DNA of 64,000 nt from Neoechinorhynchus agilis (GCA_051530055.1 CM121342.1:1736001-1800000), one strand, 5' to 3'; positions 10,663 through 23,000 are shown, counted from the first letter of the stretch. The notes: generated from the letters alone by a model not told the origin. Numbers and translations: made by a program.

Positions 10663-13275
10663 TTAGATGCCTGCATTTTGCAGAAAGGGAGTATGTTCAT
10701 CTGCTACGAGACTTTGAACACTTTCTTCATTGGCAAAATCCGACGTTTCTTCGCATGTAGGGAAGTTAATGTTCGAAGTGGTGATAAAACCGACGATACT
10801 ACTCAAAACACAAAACGTGGAAAGGCATCCGAAAAGCAGGCAAATGTAATAAATAAGATTTGAACTGAGCTGAACCATGTAACTCAAGATCCTACCATGT
10901 TCCTCAGCAGCAATGAAGCTTTGATTGAACCATACTATGGGATAAATAGTGTCAGATTCTAGAAATCCGTCTAGATCGAAATCTCCATTTATCAATGACC
11001 TGTAAAAGTTTAACTGAAGAAGTTTGTTCACTTTTAAAGGAAACCCAGTTCGAGGCTCTATTTGCAGTGATGTTAACATAGGTTTGTTCCATTGTAGCCC
11101 ATCAAACTTTGAGGCAAAATGTCTGTTCGCTTTGTAGAAATACGGATTCGATACTACGATTGGATACTCAAACCACGAGTGATGTAGCTTCTTTAAACAT
11201 TTGGAAATGTCAAAAAGACCGGAACCGAATTTGTCGAAACAGTGGTTATCCGGATTTGTAGTGGAATTAGCCATTGATTTCTCGGATAATTCGTATTGCA
11301 TGAGATCGTAAATGCGAAATCCTCATAGACCCCATGAAAGCTTTAAGAAGCTGTACCGATTCGATATGAACCAACTTGAGTGTTGGTGGTGCCTTTAAAG
11401 CTCAATTTCATTGAACGGCACATATCAAGACAAAACACGTCGACTTCGTTGTCAGTTTTTCCAAAAATACTTGGATGAATATTAAACAGGGTTCCGTCAG
11501 TTCCATTGATCATGTCGCAATATCGATCGGTATAAATTCCAATTCTGTCTTTTCCGTCATACGTTTGAATTTCCTGGTTTTTGGGTGAACCATCAGTATA
11601 GACGTTAAATACGCCAAAATGCGTTCCATTCAAATCTTTCAAAAGTCCAACCCGTGGATCAAACAGCGAAGCGTTGTCGCTAAGTTTGTTGACATAAATT
11701 AAGAGCGGTTCAAAGTAACCAAAAACAAGTTCATTTGCACTTCGAGTGGTAAACATCGGGTCATATTTGTGGGTAGCCGGCATTTTAGTTTTATCGATAG
11801 GCACTACGATTGCTGCTATTACCCACACTAAAAATGTCAATGTGATTTTTTTATGTGTGAACATTCGATACTTTCAAGACCGTTTGAAATACACGAAACT
11901 GTTTGAAGATTGAACTGTTCATGTTTGTTTATGGTGGTATAAAAATTGAATTAATTTATTGAATCCGATATTTCGCCAAGGCACAAACTTGCGCATTTAT
12001 CAAGGTTAAGTATTTTATTCGCTGTCGAAATGTAACTAGTATTCTAAAAGCCAATAAAATACTTAAACGATCTTTCAACGCCATTCCAAAAACATACACG
12101 AAACTGTAAGAAAAAACCTTCATGTAGTAGCTAATGTACAAATTTAAGAGACGATCGATCTTCAGGGAGCAGGATACGAAAATTTCAACAGTTCAATAAG
12201 CGCTCATGTTCCGCGAATTTCGATAAATGTCTCAAATCTTAAAAATATCAATGGATCCTAGTACTTTTCTTAATACTTTGATTTTTACGAACGTGTTTAA
12301 ATAACACTTTTTATAATTCTATTTAGTAAAGACGGAGTAGAAATCTTCGATCGGTAAATGATATTTTTTATTAAAGACGTTCTGTGAACCTCGTCCATCA
12401 ATTTGTTAGTTAGTAATCGACACTTATTACTAACTAATAAATTGACTATGAACCCGACGAGGTTTGCAGAACATCTTTAATAAAAAATATTATTTACCGA
12501 TTGAAGATTTCTAAAAGGAAAATAGCCGCTCATTTATCAGATATTCCTAAAGTCAATCGGGTCGGAACGAGTTTTATGCTCCAAGATCTTATAAAGGATA
12601 TTTCATTTGAGCCGTACATTTTCCGGATACAAGTAAACCTCAGAAATTCAAGACTTAAAATATTCACAGCCAAAACGGGTACTTAAATTTGCCGTATTTT
12701 TCCAAAATTTGTAAGAATACAAATAGGAAATCATAAGATATTCGGGAAATCTTTAATTTCACTTCGAAACCGAAATGCCACTTTCGGATCAGCAATTCTA
12801 TGACAATCTTGAGCAACTTTTTCAAGAAACTACTTCCTTCAATCTGATGTAAAAATGTGAGCATAGCGAAATTGAACACTGTAACCTTCTCATTTTCAAG
12901 TAGAGTTGATCGCTGTTCGTCATAGAAAAACCAGAATCGTTCAACATAATCCACACTTCCGTCTTTCCAAACGATATTATCCTTTCGACGAGTCACATTA
13001 TAGGAAATGGGACCAACTTGAGAAATGAACGGGCGATGCCCTTTTCTGACTTCTGAAGGGTTAGTGATGTTCCAAAACCATATTTGGATTCGTTGATCTC
13101 CTTTGATTTCTTGCCAATCAAAAAACCGATTTGTATCAGGATTTAGGGTAAGAAACGAATTGATCCGGTTTCGGATCACACGATTGCCACCGATGAACAC
13201 CAAAATTGACAAAGTCAGTATTAGCCAACCGAGATTGAAGGCCACACAGAAGAGTCGATTGCGGGAAATCCTCAT
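10663..13275 (-). CDS. CD36 / LIMP-2 family class B scavenger receptor
   Basis: Model: exons 13275-12771, 11803-11357 and 11321-10663; 536 residues, normal for the family. The last intron is only 35 nt and gives SYRIGFRIYDLM across the join. There is an N-terminal membrane segment (about residues 8-30), a luminal domain with the family blocks RSANELVFGY, NGTDGTLF and FCLDMCRS, a C-terminal cysteine region (NPDNHC onward), a second membrane segment and a cytosolic tail with DEHTPFL, resembling an acidic di-leucine lysosomal signal. Several N-glycosylation sequons are visible. Members bind lipids, lipoproteins or lysosomal enzymes at the surface or lysosome membrane. Intron 1 (about 12770-11804) is far longer than the other because two foldback repeats inserted into it; its exact splice sites are inferred from frame only. 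Whether this is the surface or the lysosomal type is unresolved. Confidence 0.88.
11903..12093. repeat. Foldback element, family 1, inside CD36-like intron 1
   Basis: It starts TTGAAGATTGAACTGTTC and contains TTGAATCCGATATTTCGCC and AAGTATTTTATTCGC with an inverted partner (AATAAAATACTTAAACGA). It is flanked by perfect 14-bp direct repeats ATACACGAAACTGT (11889-11902 and 12094-12107). This is direct evidence of insertion as a unit of 191 bp. Confidence 0.85.
12338..12513. repeat. Foldback element, family 2, inside CD36-like intron 1
   Basis: A long inverted repeat: left arm TAGAAATCTTCGATCGGTAA then TTTTTTATTAAAGACGTTCTG; right arm the inverse with few mismatches, ending GAAGATTTCTA. The middle contains AACCTCGTC and its inverse CGACGAGGTT. 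It shares arms and centre with the copy at 38935-39117. No open frame. Probably a non-autonomous DNA element. Confidence 0.75.
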
Positions 13276-13783
13276 ATCGATTTATCTAGAAGCCAAGTAG
13301 TGAAATAGACGTTTCTCGCGACTCACATCACTACTACTCATGTAAGTAAACGTTCAATACACGCAAAAACGCAATGAGTTTTTAGCTTTTTTTAGCAATC
13401 ATCAAACACTGCAGATACCCGTTTCTTTCCTATTTTTACGCAAAAAGACATCCGCCGTTCATTTGCGGCTTGAAAACTATAAGACAGAAGCTTTATTTGT
13501 CGGTTATTTGTTAAATATCTAGCGAAACTAATGTCTTTTCTCTAATTGCTTTTTTCAATTGCAATTCAAAGCATCATTTTTGAGCTAGAAATGTGACTTT
13601 AAGTTCCGACCTTCCGCCTAAGTATCCATTTTCAAAAATAAAATTTAATCAAGCAGCTGGAAAATCATTCGGGATATTCAAAGTATAATTTTGATGAATA
13701 TAATCACGGGCATGACATAATTGATTTACTTTTGGTAGTTTTGTCACCATGGATTTAAATTCACTAATTTATTTCCGATATTT

Positions 13784-14982
13784 TTGAAGATTAAATTGTT
13801 TATATTGATTGTACTCTGACGGAGAAATTAAAATGATTTTATTTTTGCGCGTTTATCAAAGTCTAAAATCCGCACGTGGGGAATGGATCAATATTCACTG
13901 TCCTAAGATTGAGCCTAAAGTCCGCCTTATTTCCTTCAATTGTTTCAACTTGGTAAATGAATATGCCCTCCAAAATCACACGTTCCCATTTTGTTTCATT
14001 GCGTGCTCAAATGGTACCGTTGTCAATGTCCATTAAGTGGTCCTGTTGGGCGAAATGGTACATCCAGAAAAGGGATCGCATTACGATTCTCCAAGTCCAC
14101 GGTGACTATTGGATGTTGCTGTGCTTGGAATTCAGCATGTGAGCAAACTTTTTCGGTTCTGTGAACTTGTCGATTAAGATAAAAGTGTCATCTACGTACC
14201 TCTGCCAGAATTGCACACCCGGTAGGCTTGAAACATACTTACCCTCCCAATCGCGCATAGACAGCCCCTTTAATTACAATGGTACCAATTAAATCTAAAG
14301 TAACTAGGATTAAGTCGCAATTTGACCGGGCCTATAACTATTGCTCCGACCAAGACTCCCTCAGCGAGGAATTGAATTTCTGTTGAGCTTGTTAAAAGGA
14401 AAATGCTATCCAATCTGCATGATAAGAAGAGCTAGTTGCAGGGCCTTCTATGGAAGGAAAGCAGTGTTGCAGGAGCCAATACAAGGGGCCTTCATAGATG
14501 CGCCATTCGTCGATGATGAGCTGTTCACTACAATTAATAATCTGATCGTTCAAAGACATCGAGTGTCATATCTACACCAAGAAAGCTAAGCAATTAAACT
14601 CCATGGTGAAGAAACGCGAAGAACATCAAGGCAAAGGAGTGGTGTACAAAATTCCTTGCACCGAATGTATTAAATCCTAATTTGGAAAGAACCAAAGAAC
14701 ACAAATGTGCTCTGAGGAGAGGCACCGATGCCAGTTCCGCGATACTTAACCACTTTTGAGCAACAAGATCACGTCGTGGATATTGGCAACGCCACCATTT
14801 AGGCACACAGTGAAACAAAATGGGACCGTGTAATTTTGGAGGCAATGTTCATCCGCCAAGTGGAAACGGTTGAAGGGAATAGCCGGACGTAATTTTTAGA
14901 CCTTGATAAGGGTACAAGATTGTGCCGAAATATCGGATTTTAAAAATAAAATCATTTTAATTTCTTCGCCATAAAATCAACC
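13784..14982. mobile_element. Decayed Penelope-like retroelement with inverted ends
   Basis: A 1.2-kb unit between perfect 13-bp direct repeats ATTTCCGATATTT (13771-13783 and 14983-14995). Its two ends are inverted copies of each other for over 200 bp (about 13784-14050 against 14755-14982). The minus strand at about 14060-14240 encodes a reverse-transcriptase core with RYVDDTF and a downstream PFLDV. The plus strand at about 14600-14880 resembles the GIY-YIG endonuclease region of Penelope-like elements (VVYKIPCTEC, then ILEAMFIRQ), and the opposite arm carries the same endonuclease end. RT plus GIY-YIG is diagnostic of Penelope-like elements. It is a fossil: old, rearranged and broken in several places. 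Its outer 80-100 bp match the small family-1 foldbacks in the window. Confidence 0.75.
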
Positions 14983-14995
14983 ATTTCCGATATTT

Positions 14996-16067
14996 CACAT
15001 CGGATAATTCTGACATTTCCTCAAGGAGAGATTCTAGTCCTCTAGAGGTTATAGTGGGCAATTAGTCCAGAAACTGGGGTTTGACGAACATGTTGCCCGA
15101 TAAAGCAAGTCCATGGGAGAACGCTATAATGTTTGTATTTTAGATGACGAACCTTGAAATGTCGGAATAATCCGAGAGGTGAAATATCAGGGAAAATAAA
15201 TTTGTGAATCTAAATCCGAGCGATGGTATAACTAAGAAAAGGAAAGCCGCTTTTCCCCCGAAAATAATAATGCAAGATATTTGATTTATTTGTAATTGGG
15301 GAAATGTCGGAATTACCCGCTTTTAAAATGTTCAAGATTAACCGCTCGTACTTTTGAATTTATTTTTGTTCTGAATAACAACCGATATTTTTGTTCTTTT
15401 ACCGTTCAAATTTGTACACTATGCCCATCCCCCTTGCGAAGCCGTGCAAAACGGAAACTATTTCCAGTCGTTTTAGTTGTGCTCGATGGCTTGCAGGGCG
15501 GAATTTTGTCGACGTTAAAGAAAAGTTAGCGATATAAATCAAAATTTTATGGTTGTCAACGTGCCGAATTTCTACGCATGTGCTTGAATCTCAAGTTGCA
15601 CTCACGGTCACCTGAATTCTTAGTAAAGGATAACCCCTGAAGGACTATGTTTTTTTCGAGTTTTTACTAATATCCAATACGGAAAACTTATTTAAATTGC
15701 AATCCATTCTGAACGAGGGAAATACAAACGCTTTTGCTACAGTGTATTATTGAGTTTCAAGAGAACTGAGACAGAGCCTTTTGAATTTATATTTTAAGTC
15801 GTCGTATTTGTGATGAGCACATTTTGGGTAAAAAAATTTAGCGAAAATTAATGATCTCCATTGATCCTTTACCGCCATTGTGTTTCTAGTAATCGCGGAG
15901 ATTTCGCTTTATTTACCAAGTCTTCACGTCTAAAAGCATTCACTTCTTTAAATCTTTCTAAAATGCTATGATGAGTAGGGAATTTTGTTCTAACATAAAA
16001 TGCTTGATTTTCACAATGAAGGTTTGCGTAATGATCATAATGAGAACTGTTTAATAGTTTTGATATT
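14996..16067. other. AT-rich stretch without supported genes
   Basis: No coding exon, RNA gene or repeat is recognisable. A short open frame near 15296-15529 lacks any protein-like character. Confidence 0.4.
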
Positions 16068-16195
16068 TATTTTTGGTGATGACAAAAATAGAGATTGATT
16101 TAGATTATAATTTACAACCTAAAGAAGTCGGACGAGACGGACGAAATATTGCGAATAAATAAATCAATCTCTATTTTTTTCATCACCACAAAATA
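16068..16195. repeat. Foldback element, family 3
   Basis: Arms: TTTTTGGTGATG.CAAAAATAGAGATTGATTTA and its inverse TAAATCAATCTCTATTTTTTTCATCACCACAAAATA. The unpaired centre contains GAAGTCGGACGAGACGGACGA. A decayed relative at 44655-44740 repeats the TGGTGA arm and the GACGGACGA centre. Confidence 0.65.
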
Positions 16196-16272
16196 CATAT
16201 ATATGAATAAAAAATTTAATACTTTAGATAGGCATACTTGTCAGCAATAATTTTAGTCCACTGCTGTCTCCT

Positions 16273-16873
16273 TTATTCGATGGAATCCATTGTATTGTTT
16301 TCAGCCTTTTGTTGTCCATATCGTTCCCTAAGGCTGTACTTTGTACTGATTCCCGTGTGTGAATGGAGAAACGTTCTATCAAGGAAATCAATAAAACACG
16401 GCGTTCCTTTACAACCGTAACTTCCCACCAAACATCGGAACTCCGGACTTGTTCGAATATTCAAGCTTACGAAAACGGGCGCCGTATCGTTCTTAGAGTC
16501 CCTTTCAGTGATAAGATAATCAGCGAGTATGGGGAATTGCCGTTTACTGTATTTGCATTTGTCAGAGTGGACATATGCAACGAATTGTCCTGATTTCTGT
16601 TTCCCAAGCAAAAAAAAGAAATGGGCTATGCTCCTGATTTCGGTTAGTTGCTTAGTTCTAGTTAAAAAGTCGTTTAGCTTTACTATGGCTCTGTCTTCAT
16701 GGTTAACTAGGTCCTTGATTGAATCTATTTGTTGCGAATAGTGTGAAGAAATTGAGCAAAATAAAGTTACCTAATATTTGATGGCCTTCCTCGTCAGTAT
16801 TCGTGACATGTACAGACGATAGAGAAAGTGTGATCCTGAAAATAACTGCAATTACGCAGTATCGATTCGTCAT
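16273..16873 (-). CDS. Small secreted or ER thioredoxin-fold protein with CxxS site
   Basis: Model: exon 16873-16771 and exon 16724-16273, joined across a 46-nt intron that restores frame; 184 residues. The first exon gives a hydrophobic signal-peptide-like start (RYCVIAVIF..TLSLSS). The second exon begins with a helix-like segment, then a thioredoxin-like pattern: FVAYVHSDKCKYSKRQFPIL (strand, C-x-x-S site, helix), PVFVSLNIR (strand) and YGCKGTPCFIDF, which carries the cis-proline loop. The second active-site cysteine is replaced by serine, as in several ER oxidoreductases that trap substrates rather than reduce them. There is no membrane anchor or clear KDEL-type ending. A longer intron removing part of exon 2 (about 16712-16602) is also in frame and possible. 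I infer an ER or secretory role; the exact family is not identified. Confidence 0.55.
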
Positions 16874-17812
16874 TGGAAACCGGAGCTGTGCTATATAATC
16901 CAATCTTTAATTTTCAAGAAAGCAATTTTATTCTAATGACTGAAACGCAAACCAGCAAATATAAAAAGTGACGACGATTGTTCAAAATTTGATTCTAATA
17001 GAAAAAAACACAGTTTGAGTGATTCGTGTATTTAGGCTAAAATGCTGCTCATCTTTTCAGGAACACTTTTTATTTCATTCTAGCCGACGACCCTTTGCAT
17101 TGCAATTTTAATAGAAACATATCCAAATTATAAAGCAGCAAATCACAATTAATTAATAAAAGTACAGACTCAACATAACCTTCAGAATGTCGGAGCAGAA
17201 ATCATTCACACCACCGCTCTGGATCACTCAGCTGCCGTCCTGGTTTAGCGATCGAAAGGACGGATGCAGCGTTCCTTCGTTGCACAGCCAGACCAATGTT
17301 TTGTAGGAGGAATGCCCCTGATCTCGGATCGCTAGCGATTCGTCTCAATCTCTTCGATTGTTATGATCCTTCATTAGTTGCACTTCACATTTTCTTATCA
17401 ATGATTTTTAATTTTTTCGTCACTTTTTAATACGCTAAATTTACAAGCTGATAAAAAAGTAAAGCAATGGCCATTGACGTTTATGCTTCTGCCCAAAAAG
17501 TAATATAAAGACTACTGGGTGTGAAGCTTGGCTAGAAATGGAAAATTACTAAGAGGGCGACTAAATTCAGAAATAATAACGCATATTCTGAAACAATTAT
17601 TGTCCCAATAAAAAATATATTCAACTAGCAATGAAACTACGAATTAACGTAATAATGGTTTTTTTAAGTATCCAAGCCCTCCAAATTCCGGTGGGAACGG
17701 TAAAACATCTAAAACACGATTTCCTGGAACTTGTAACTGTTTATTACATTCACCGTTCTTTGGTATCTTAATTATTTGTTTAATTGAAAAAAGATCTAAG
17801 GGCAAAATTTTC

Positions 17813-17905
17813 GCCGCTGCGGTGGAATCGAACCACGCGGTAACTAAACCGCTACCTTTGGACGAGCAAAGCGCTCAGTACACCGGCCACCGGGATCGCC
17901 GCGGC
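17813..17905 (-). repeat. tRNA-like sequence, probably a tRNA-derived SINE head
   Basis: The minus strand begins GCCGCGGCG and ends GCAGCGGC, so the ends pair like an acceptor stem with one mismatch. It has a perfect T-arm (GTGG TTCGATT CCAC, B box) and an A-box-like GTGGCCGGTGTACTGAG. The hairpin GCGGT..ACCGC abuts the T-arm with no normal variable loop, and the anticodon arm is irregular. That fits a SINE head or tRNA pseudogene better than a working tRNA. No clear target duplication was found. Confidence 0.6.
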
Positions 17906-18934
17906 AACTGTAATTTCTATGATCTTATACGAGTACCCAAATTAAGTACAACATAAAACTTCTTACATTGCGTGGGTGTTTATTTTCTTCAACACTGAAA
18001 GTTTTTTGAGCTTCATCAGTCATTGTCAATTCAATCTAAAAAATTATAGAGGAAGTCAAAGCGAACAACCTTATGGTGTGCGTTGTGACAAATTTTGTAT
18101 GAATTTTTAAGATAGAATTGATACAATGACTCTGATTCAATCAATCGAAATATACATTCGTCTTTAACGATCTCCCTCGGGTATCGACAAGCGACCTAAA
18201 TGACAACATATCCCCTACCACCCGAATGCAATCTTCAATATACTAAAAGAGTTGCTAAAACAAATTCATAATTTCATTTGTCTAAAACTTTACCATGACT
18301 TGGCGCTTGATCATCAAAGAAATGATACTATTTCGTATTTCTGATTTCACGAAAATGCTTAACTTTAAATGCAAAAAGATGCGAACTTTTTAAAATACGT
18401 ACAAAGAGTAGAATATTTTGTTTCTTCCAAAACGGTTCTAGCTTCAACGGAGTTGAAATTTAAACAAAAAGATTATTAATTCACCAATTATAATTTATGC
18501 ACTAAACATATATAAATATTTCCAGTTCATGGGATTTTTTGAAAACAATGTCCCTTGGTTTATAGTACTAATATTTATTTTTCAAATCTGCGTAAATATG
18601 TAGTTAACTTTTGCCTAAATTGTTTCAATAATATTACGTTTTTTTGTCTCAATTAAGAATAAAGAGACAATTTTTCAATGTTTTATCACTCGAAGGTTTT
18701 GTTTTTATAGCCTTAAATTGATATAAATATATGCCGCTTTTCATTTTCTAAATGGAGAGTAACATATTATTGATTAAATCCAGCGATCACAACTTTTATG
18801 CAAATGTTAAAACAACATTCCATTTCGATATATATTGTTTATTGTTTATATGCGAAATACGGAGCTTTGAAGTTTTTTAAATATTTTTCCGTCATTTAAT
18901 ATATGAATGAACATAGTTTCGTTTTCTGCAAATG

Positions 18935-19402
18935 TTATGTTTGTTTGGCAGCTTCCTTGATGGCCGCGGCATTGCCGCGTTGGATCGCCGCGCTGATTCG
19001 CTGCAACAGGAAGCTGCTGGATCGCATATCGCCGATGGCATGTTTTAGCATCCCTCCCAGTCGTGAGAGGAAATAATCGGCTTCTTTGCCGAGACATCCC
19101 AGTGTTTCCACCGCAATCGGGATGAAAATATATTGATGCCCATCGAGCGAGTACTGCCGCTTCCTTTCCTCGCTGAAGCTGGCGACTGCTCCCGCCTTTG
19201 AGGTGGCATCCCGTAAGTGGGATGCTTCGAGCGTGTTGGGGCAGGTAAAATCCCAAACCAGTATTTTCCCGGAGCACCATGGGAGGACCGTCGTTCCGGG
19301 AGAGTCCAACTGGTTCGAGTCGAGCTGGAAAACCGGCCGTTGAGAGGGCAAGAAAAATTCATTTTCATGGAGTACTTGATCCCAAAATGTTTCGTATTTC
19401 AC
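18935..19402 (-). mobile_element. Retroelement fragment, C-terminal region of RT protein
   Basis: A GC-rich island on the minus strand encodes a region typical of the C-terminus of a reverse-transcriptase protein family seen in many invertebrate genomes: KILVWDFTCPNTLEASHL, FIPIAVETLG and LQRISAAIQRGNAAA. The exact element class is not resolved. Base composition is clearly unlike its surroundings. Treated as a fossil fragment; the RT core itself is absent here. A related fragment lies at 36984-37580. Confidence 0.7.
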
Positions 19403-20041
19403 TTCTACTAAAAATATTTTATTTCCTTTTTTGTACTAGGTCGACAATCGAAATTAAATGGAATTTTTTTATTTTTCGTGTAAGTAAAATGTTTGTTCTG
19501 TAATTTTGCAGATTGTATGACATTAGTATACTTTACTCAAATGTGTACATTTCGAATTTTCACTGGAGCTTCATTACAATATCTGTCTCGATTATATTAT
19601 TCTATTTGTAAATTGTCATCATTTAAGATTGTGAACTTGCTTAGTCTTTAAATTGTCGAGAGGGCTTTGGGGGTTTCCAAGACGGTTTATTTAAATAATA
19701 GAATAAAATTTCAACAAACAGCAAAACATTAAATTCACTGTTGTTTTTATCTCAGCGTTTTTTAGCTGTTGAGCACGTTCACTTCTGAACTGAGAATTCT
19801 GAAGAAACAGCGGTCGTACTTAAAATGCTCCTGTTTTCGCCTCTGCTCTTTTTTTAAGATACTTAAGGTAACTACTATGTTGCTATGGTTATCACTTAAA
19901 TCATCACCAACGAAATTAAATTTGAGTAGACATCTAAATGGAAAGGTACTCACTTGTTTTAACGATATAACATTTGCCAGCTTTAGCTAATTTAGGTTAA
20001 ATGGAAAAACTAAAGTGAAGAGCTTTACTATAAATCAGCTT

Positions 20042-23000
20042 ATGGAACAGTTAACAGATATCAATTCCCTGTTGAACGTTTTTCAAAATGATGCTTGTGA
20101 TAAGGAGTCTTTAGAGACTCCTCAGTGCATTTTTTCGACTGTAAGAACCATTATATTCTTTTTTATTGAACGATAGAGAAATTGTAGCAGATACCATTGG
20201 AATGTCAAGATTCTAAGTCGAACGAGGAGGAACAGCCAATCAAAACACAAGGCGGTGATACTAGTTCTGCAGACGATGCTTACACGGATGAAGAATATGG
20301 AGATGTTCATTTAAGATTCGACGACCTTTCAAGAATATTTGGCGAGATAGAAAACGATCCTAGTAGGCGAAAATACTTTATCTTGGTACCCAAGCGAAAA
20401 TATGGACATAAGAAATATATGCATTACGATTTAACGTATGTATTCGTTAGAAATTTTTTAAATAAGGCTTTTGACTAGGATTACAACCGATGATGAAGGT
20501 CTACAAACGGACGAATTTCGAATTTTGTCGGCGGGTGGCATGCTATGGTTCCGTGATCAAATTTTAATTCAACATAAAACATTTGCTCAGTTTAAAAAGG
20601 AATATATTCGATTTGTGGAAACGGCTAAGGTATTTTGCTTCTTTTTAAATTCCAGGGGTTATTTTTTCGTGTCTATTCTCTTCAACATTTCAATTTGTGC
20701 TCAATTATTACCTCAGTTTTAATATAAAAATTGTATAATTTAGACCCCAGTAATTAATCATTTGAGAATATGGAAAGTGATGCAGATATATTCGACTGCG
20801 TCGAAACGATTGAGCGAGTTGAAAGTAATGAACAAGATACGATCGAACGAACTGTCAATAGAAAGCGTACGTTTCAACTTTTTTTCTATTAGAAATAGTT
20901 TATTGTACTTAAAAAATAGTCCTTTCAAGCTGTTTTTCTCGAATTTGGAAGGTTACGGCGGGTGCTTCATCATGAGAGCATTTTAAAACTGAATGACCTA
21001 CCTCCAATGGAATTAAATTACTATGTTGAGCACTGTGGATCATCAATTATGAAGGTAAGCAACCTTCAAAAAAATGATAATCAGTAATATTAGATTCATG
21101 AAGTACGCTAACTCTCTATCTTCTCGGTTTGAAATCATTGCTGATTTGCTGGCGACAAGATACCGAAATCTCTGTTGGATCAACGGAAAAGTTACTGAGG
21201 ATTTTTGCGAATGCCAACATAATGAGAGTGACTTAAATCTTGAAGTTGATCAAACTCAAGGATCAAAACGTGAAAATTGGATCGATCGGTCGACTGTTTT
21301 ATCGGTCGACGAGCACGTCGGTAGAGAAAAAAGTCGATTCAGGAATATGCCGGAACACGGTAACATTTTTATTCCTCAGTTGCTTTTTGAAACTTCAGCG
21401 CAGGTAGCAATCCAGATTGTGACAATGTGAGATGTTTGGATAATATGCGAAATCGGCAAAAAAAATATTTAAAAGACGATCGCTTTATGGAGCAAGGGAC
21501 GTTCTTAACGGAACTTTTGAATAACTTAGAGAGGTTTGTGTGCCATCCCAAAAATTTTGCGTTAAGTTGATCTATTTGAAGATGTGTAAGATACGTGGAT
21601 AATGCGCTAAGTGAGACGCTTCTGTGTGTTGCACGGACAACCGCATCTGATCTACTAACTCAGATTATTTTGCGGTTTGATGAGAAACGACTACCAATTG
21701 AACTAAGCCGGCTGTTTTTGAGTCGAACAGGCGAGAACTTAGAAGAAGTACGTAGGATAAATAAAGCTTCGAGGACGAATGTGGTCAACAAAGTTCAATC
21801 TAAAGAGAGTGTTAGTTTGTAATTATATCTTTTTTAATTCCCTTGTTTCTCATAGATGTCGAAATCAGAAAATATTTTGGAGAATGAAACCATTAAGAAC
21901 ACTGTTGTGCCGCTAATAAAGGTGCAGGTTAAGCTTATTAATGGGAAATTGGTTTGGAATCCATCAAAAAACTACTTTGTTGCAACCGTGAAGGAAGCCC
22001 TCGAAGTGATTTTTGACGTTTTAAGTAATGTTCCAAGCTTATCCTATAGTCTGTTATTCAAACATTTGTTAAGGTAAGCAAATTTGCAAAATTGATTTCG
22101 TTGCATTCATGATTTTTTCAGTAAATCATTGATAGCAACTGCTTCAACACGAGATGGCAAAATGATGATTTTATCAGCAAAATCCTTAGATAATGACCTT
22201 GAATTTAATTCAGTTGCCTATCACTGCGTCGAAAAGGCTCAAGAAGCATTTGAACACATGTTAAAACAAGTGGAATTGTTAAGAATTTTAGAGGTTTTTG
22301 ACGGGCTCTATGACAGTTTTGATGAATCTCTTCTTAAAGATCATGAAAAAGGTTAGAATTGTGTAATGCAATTAATGAAGCTTTTAGCAAACAATATGCG
22401 AGATTAAAATCTACAACGACATGAATACGTTGACTGTTTTTATTCTACCTTTTTGTGATGTCCATAAAAAAAATTTCCGAACTTTTAGATCATTAAATTC
22501 AAAAAAGCGATCAATGCTTCAAGTAGTGAAAATATAAACAAATACAATTGCATCCTAATTTAACTATTGGCAATTAAAAACTTAGGCGATTAGTCAGCTT
22601 TAAATTTAACCGACATTGATTGCTAAACATAAAATATTACTTTTTGCATTTTACAGACATTGATTGGTTGTCCGGAGAATTAAGAAGCTGCCTTTTGCAG
22701 AAGGTGATTTTAACTGATCTTCGACCATGGGTCTCCTTCGGACTCTTTCATATTGATCTTACAAGCTTGAAGGAAAGTTTGCTTAGCAAAAACCAAGAGT
22801 AAGTTTTTACATGATCGCGTGGATGTTTTAAAAAATGTTAAAATTTCAGATACTACAGTCGCACTTCATCTTTCTTAGCGAGTGCGACAATATCGCACTG
22901 CGAAAAAACCCACACGATGCTATCTAACGTTTTGCTGCAATTGGAATCTCCGTTGATCACGACCAAAGAATATGTAGATTTGATTGTAGCTCATGAGAAA

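Larger units (their letters stand above)
16874..20041. other. Intergenic stretch before the dynein gene
   Basis: It contains the tRNA-like element (17813-17905) and a retroelement fragment (18935-19402), listed separately. A GC-richer patch at about 17188-17307 has a 39-codon open frame from an ATG but no recognisable domain. Nothing else is supported. Confidence 0.5.

Noticed and set aside
13809-14142. Plus-strand ORFs near 13.8-14.1 kb
   Set aside because: They are antisense to the reverse-transcriptase remnant and its inverted end.
14341-14845. Short ORFs on both strands
   Set aside because: They lie inside the Penelope-like fossil.
17188-17307. 39-codon ORF starting MSEQKSFTPP in a GC-richer patch
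   Set aside because: Too short, with no domain, and no splice partner found; kept only as a remark.
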